Below are positions 59,995 through 64,000 of a stretch of 64,000 bases of DNA, piece after piece; the first letter of the stretch is position 1; each line of letters starts with the position of its first letter. Position numbers and translations under genes: made by a program. The notes beneath the pieces were generated by a model, which saw nothing but the letters and a program-made list of their open reading frames with translations, did not search any database and was not told where the DNA came from. Origin of the DNA: Leptoclinus maculatus (Eukaryota; Chordata; Actinopteri; Perciformes; Stichaeidae); contig JAVDOI010000120.1 in NCBI GenBank assembly GCA_032191485.1, forward strand, positions 114,501-178,500. The letters run 5' to 3'.

Positions 59995-60240
59995 GTGAAG
60001 CCAATGCTGAAGAGTCTTAAAGCTGCATTCTCTCTACTGACCACCAGGGGTGACTTCTCTGGTTGTATAGAAGTCTATGAGAAAATGACTCTTGATTTAT
60101 TACCTCAGTAAACATTGTAAACATGAGTTTATGGTCTCAATCTCTAGTTTCAAGTCTTCTTCAATACAGCATGATGATAATTTAGTAAATTATGGTCCAT
60201 TTAGAGTCAAACAGACCATAAAGCAGGTTATGCTTTAGGG
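59995..60240 (+). repeat. Dispersed teleost repeat, copy 3
   Basis: Same orientation as 1490-1745, with a small internal deletion ('gaaaatgactcttgatttat'). Confidence 0.8.
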
Positions 60241-60720
60241 CGGGGCTACACGGTGATGGACAGGTCTCTACCAGAGACGTATACGGCGTCTCTACGTCAC
60301 TCCTCCTCAGTCCTAATATGGTCACTTCCTGTTCACTGGTTGCAAGAAAACCAAGCTGGCGACGGCCAAAATGCTGAATTTAATTTAAGGCTTCATAACC
60401 ATGTCATGACGACTACGTCCACTTCTTACAGACAGTTAGTGGACACAAATATAGCGGTGGCGTAAAAGAGCTTTAACCCTCCATGAGCTGACAAATCCTT
60501 CTCATTCTGCCTTTAAAAACGACCAATAAAAATGTGTTAAGAATCAGACTTCACTAAAACTAAAACCTCTCAGTGCTTTGAGTAAACACAGATTGCATTG
60601 GAGACAAACCGCCGTACAAACTGAAGAAAAGGCTGATGAATGTAAGAAAATAATGATGTGGAGTTATGGAAGTACACTTGTGATACACCTGGATGGATCA
60701 CAGCGAGACAAGTGAAGCCA

Positions 60721-60812
60721 GAGGGCAGTGGGGGAGGGGGGTGCTGTTACCTATGCCTGCAGGCTTGGCCTTGTTGGAGAAGGGGGGAGGACTGCCGGGG
60801 GAGGGGGGGAGG
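60721..60812 (+). other. G-rich tract with G-quadruplex potential
   Basis: Several runs of four to seven G (GGGGGAGGGGGG, GGGGGG, GGGGGAGGGGGGG) within about 90 bases on the plus strand. Open frames across it are in all three phases, so it is not evidence of coding. Confidence 0.6.
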
Positions 60813-60876
60813 CATCGCTGGACCCCTACACTACACAGCATGTCGAGCAGTATCTTTCAATTAGGACCTTCCATGT

Positions 60877-60879
<3 letters not shown>

Positions 60880-60915
<36 letters not shown>
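60880..60915. repeat. (CA)n microsatellite
   Basis: About 18 CA units at the left side of the repeated block of this region. Confidence 0.95.
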
Positions 60916-60917
<2 letters not shown>

Positions 60918-61183
60918 TGCAAGCACTTTATAAAAGCTTTTGCATGTGGGCCTGCACAGCATGTTTTACCAGTTTGGGGATATGAGCTGGTGGACGCCCC
61001 AACGCATATTCTGTGCTCTTTTAACGGTAACAAAGTTAAAATGCTGCACTCAGAGAATTTTGAAATATGATATTCATCCATCCACCTATCTCTCTCTCTC
61101 AATTCAGTTCAGTTCAATGCAGTTTAATTCGATGTGACTTTATTGGCATTCAAGTTTGTACAATTTTAGGAGCTCTTAGGAGT

Positions 61184-62215
61184 AAAACATGTTTTACTAG
61201 TTTGTGAATATGATCTGTTGGACCTCCCAACACACACTCTGTGTGTTCTATTGAGTTTCTCAGCTCGTTATACGGTGATGAAGCTGAAATACTGCAATCA
61301 GAGAATTTTGAAATAGGATGTTTTTTTTAGCCTATTGTTAATCTATCTGTTAATATGTTGATCATTGTTATGGTTTTACAGCTGGCAACTTTTGCTGTTA
61401 ACTTCTGTAAAACTGTATAATTCAGCTGAATGTAAAGAGCTCCTTCCTCACGGATGGTTCGGAGGTCTAACCACAAGTCAAAGGTTGAACAGAGTATATA
61501 TGCTTGACACAAACTGGACAGCTCGTATCAGCTGCACATTATCCGGGCTCCCCCCAAGGCCTGGGACCCTGGTCACAACACACAGAGGCATTAAAGTGAC
61601 CAGAGAAGAATGGTGGCGTTGCACACCTCATCTCCAACTGTTGTTTCATCATTCATTTACTTTATTCAGTCTCAACAAAAACAATGCAAACTGCCGTGCG
61701 CTTTTTCATGCTGCCCGGCTCCTTGGAGCGCACGCAGTCCAGTGTCCAAAATACGGGCTGGTGTTAATGTCTGTCTGTCCTTTTTGTGGGTCACAGCCAC
61801 CAGAGCTCCAGCCTTCTACTGATTAACAGGGCGAAGGATATATAGCAACAATTAACAGCTGTGCCAATTAAACTCAACCAGGCACTGTTCTCCTGAACCA
61901 CTCCCACACATCTCTCCCCTGAGCACAGATCATGCCCACTACCACAATCTTTCTGTTTTTTTAATGGGGCATTGTGTAATGCTTTCTGTAGGTGAGGTCT
62001 GCAGCAAGTAATTCCAGTGAGCGTGAGGGTTTACCAGTCACAGTATTTGAATAGCTTCCAAAACCACGTCTGAGTGGAGAAACAGGAGAAACAGAAGAAA
62101 CAGAAGAAACAGGAGAAACAGGAGAAACAGGAGAAACAGGAGAAACAGAAGAAACAGGAGAAACAGGAGAAACAGAAGAAACAGGAGAAACAGGAGAAAC
62201 AGGAGAAACAGAAGA
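61184..62215 (+). repeat. Direct repeat of about 1 kb, copy 1
   Basis: Matches 62830-63876 at a shift of about 1643 bp. The middle part (61412-62070 and 63055-63715) looks almost identical. It contains an open frame (to 61826) after a 'ttttacag' acceptor-like site and ends in the 9-bp minisatellite. A shorter diverged piece of its start recurs at 60920-61070. The family is not recognised, and the frame matches no protein I know. Confidence 0.85.
62075..62215. repeat. 9-bp minisatellite, array 1
   Basis: About 15-16 units of GAAACAGGA or GAAACAGAA in mixed order. Translations as Ser-Pro-Val repeats or Lys-Gln-Glu repeats are artefacts. Confidence 0.95.
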
Positions 62216-62689
62216 AATACTGTGCATTTCACAAAAGGGTTTATGGAAGTGTTAATTGTTATGAGTCAACACAACGAAGAGTGACATTCTTAACAAGAGA
62301 GGGTAAAGCCCCATCCGGCAGATATCGCTGAGTCAAGCTGGATCAAGACTGAAGGGTGTCCATCGGAAAAGCAGGAGGAAAATATGCACACTGACACTGG
62401 CAATACATACGTATACATACATATCTCTCTCAATTCAGTTCAGTTCAATGAGACTTTATTGCCATTAAAGTTTGTAAAAACAATGTTGCCAATGCATCAA
62501 AAAACAAAAGTACACAATATCAATATTAAAATGAACAGAACAATGACACATTACGACTGTAATATAATAATGATGTATTTTTATAGAGGTCCTTGAACTC
62601 TTTGAAATCTGGGATTACAGAGTTGAATAAGTCTAAATAAATGTTCCTTATTTCATTCCATTTTAGGAGCTCTCTTTCTCTCTCTCTCT

Positions 62690-62706
62690 CACACACACAC
62701 ACACAC

Positions 62707-62780
<74 letters not shown>
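62690..62780. repeat. (CA)n microsatellite
   Basis: Preceded by a (CT)n run; about 44 CA units with one CTA interruption near 62707. Confidence 0.95.
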
Positions 62781-62783
<3 letters not shown>

Positions 62784-62829
62784 GGCACTTTACAAAAACT
62801 TGTGTGAGCATGTGGGCCTTCACAACATG

Positions 62830-63876
62830 TTTTACCAGTTTGGGAATATGATCTGTTGGACCTCCCAACACATATTCTGTGTGTTCTATTTAGTTTATCA
62901 GCTCTTTATACGGTGATGAAGCTGAAATACTGCAATCAGAACATTTTGAAATAAGATGTGTTTTTTTTTTTTAGCCTATTGTTAATCTATCTGTTAATAT
63001 GTTGATCATTGTTATGGTTTTACAGCTGGCAACTTTACTGTTGCCAGCTGTAAAACTGTATAATTCAGCTGAATGTAAAGAGCTCCTTCCTCACGGATGG
63101 TTCGGAGGTCTAACCACAAGTCAAAGGTTGAACAGAGTATATATGCTTGACACAAACTGGACAGCTCGTATCAGCTGCACATTATCCGGGCTCCCCCCAA
63201 GGCCTGGGACCCTGGTCACAACACACAGAGGCATTAAAGTGACCAGAGAAGAATGGTGGCGTTGCACACCTCATCTCCAACTGTTGTTTCATCATTCATT
63301 TACTTTATTCAGTCTCAACAAAAACAATGCAAACTGCCGTGCGCTTTTTCATGCTGCCCGGCTCCTTGGAGCGCACGCAGTCCAGTGTCCAAAATACGGG
63401 CTGGTGTTAATGTCTGTCTGTCCTTTTTGTGGGTCACAGCCACCAGAGCTCCAGCCTTCTACTGATTAACAGGGCGAAGGATATATAGCAACAATTAACA
63501 GCTGTGCCAATTAAACTCAACCAGGCACTGTTCTCCTGAACCACTCCCACACATCTCTCCCCTGAGCACAGATCATGCCCACTACCACAATCTTTCTGTT
63601 TTTTGAATGGGGCATTGTGTAATGCTTTCTGTAGGTGAGGTCTGCAGCAAGTAATTCCAGTGAGCGTGAGGGTTTACCAGTCACAGTATTTGAATAGCTT
63701 CCAAAACCACGTCTGAGTGGAGAAACAGGAGAAACAGAAGAAACAGAAGAAACAGGAGAAACAGGAGAAACAGAAGAAACAGAAGAAACAGGAGAAACAG
63801 AAGAAACAGAAGAAACAGGAGAAACAGAAGAAACAGGAGAAACAGGAGAAACAGAAGAAACAGGAGAAACAGGAGA
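62830..63876 (+). repeat. Direct repeat of about 1 kb, copy 2
   Basis: Second copy of 61184-62215. Its open frame (to 63469) translates identically after the first 18 or so residues. At 63031-63052 a local inverted repeat (ctggcaac...gttgccag) is present that copy 1 lacks. Confidence 0.85.
63719..63876. repeat. 9-bp minisatellite, array 2
   Basis: About 17 units of the same two 9-mers as array 1 in a different order. Flanking DNA to the right differs from array 1. Confidence 0.95.
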
Positions 63877-64000
63877 GGCTTGTTAACCCACATTGAGGTT
63901 CTATAAAACCAAGCTGTTCAGCTGAGAGGTACTGTGGTGAAGACTCTTGTTTCTGCAGAGAAAGGTAACGTAGTGTCTCTTCTGAATTTATGTTTTTCAT

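Larger units (their letters stand above)
58172..60250. other. Non-coding stretch with old repeats
   Basis: A/T-rich sequence, then an old copy of the piggyBac-like MITE (about 58860-59640), then the dispersed repeat at 59995-60240. A perfect 8-bp hairpin with a TTCG loop lies at 58741-58760. No gene was recognised. Confidence 0.6.

Noticed and set aside
62077..62215. Possible CRISPR-like or coding repeat array
   Set aside because: 9-bp units without spacers in a vertebrate genome; it is a minisatellite.
63898..64000. TATA-like 'tataaaac' followed by a donor-like site at the right edge
   Set aside because: Too little sequence remains to support a promoter or first exon.

Overview
The window is vertebrate nuclear DNA, almost certainly from a percomorph-like teleost fish. 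It has short phase-1 immunoglobulin exons split by repeat-rich introns, many (AC/TG)n, (AT)n and (GA)n microsatellites, and dispersed repeats typical of teleosts (the 'catgctaac' family, the 'gcagacgctttt...aaagcgactt' core, hAT-like and piggyBac-like elements). No prokaryotic or organellar feature was seen.

The main content is a minus-strand tandem cluster of CD22/Siglec-like receptor genes. Read right to left in the direction of transcription it holds: a truncated pseudogene X3 (56349-57500); short gene C (46337-53821); long gene X2 (35711-44429); short gene B (25649-33179); long gene X1 (15018-23736); short gene A (5706-12474); and gene 1, which runs off the left edge (1-3157). Exons were assembled by hand from GT/AG sites. 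The phases close for A (428 aa), B and C (458 aa each), and the X coding exons found so far add up to 884 codons. The distal V-set domains carry the Siglec hallmarks, namely an E-strand Cys in place of the F-strand one and an F-strand Arg or Lys. Gene A has a three-ITIM inhibitory tail. B and C have almost the same ligand-binding end but a short tail with one YxN motif. X1 and X2 have nine Ig domains (V-C2-V-C2-C2x5) and no recognisable signalling tail.

The cluster is three copies of one unit: U1 10510-28768, U2 28769-49456, U3 49457 to about 57500 (truncated). U2 and U3 share a 1186-bp solo LTR just inside a splice donor and an internally deleted piggyBac element with TTAA target duplications. 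U1 keeps the empty site of both, which gives a relative order of events. About 8.2 kb of U1 and U2 (15.6-23.84 and 36.3-44.53 kb) look identical, microsatellite included, while flanking parts of the same units differ. The unit boundary is also where an A-type 5' half meets an X-type 3' half inside gene B and gene C.

Right of 57.5 kb the Ig cluster ends at a 5'-truncated piggyBac transposase fragment. After that come repeats, an old copy of a second piggyBac-like MITE, CA microsatellites, and a direct repeat of about 1 kb ending in a 9-bp minisatellite. No credible host gene was recognised from 58.2 to 64 kb.
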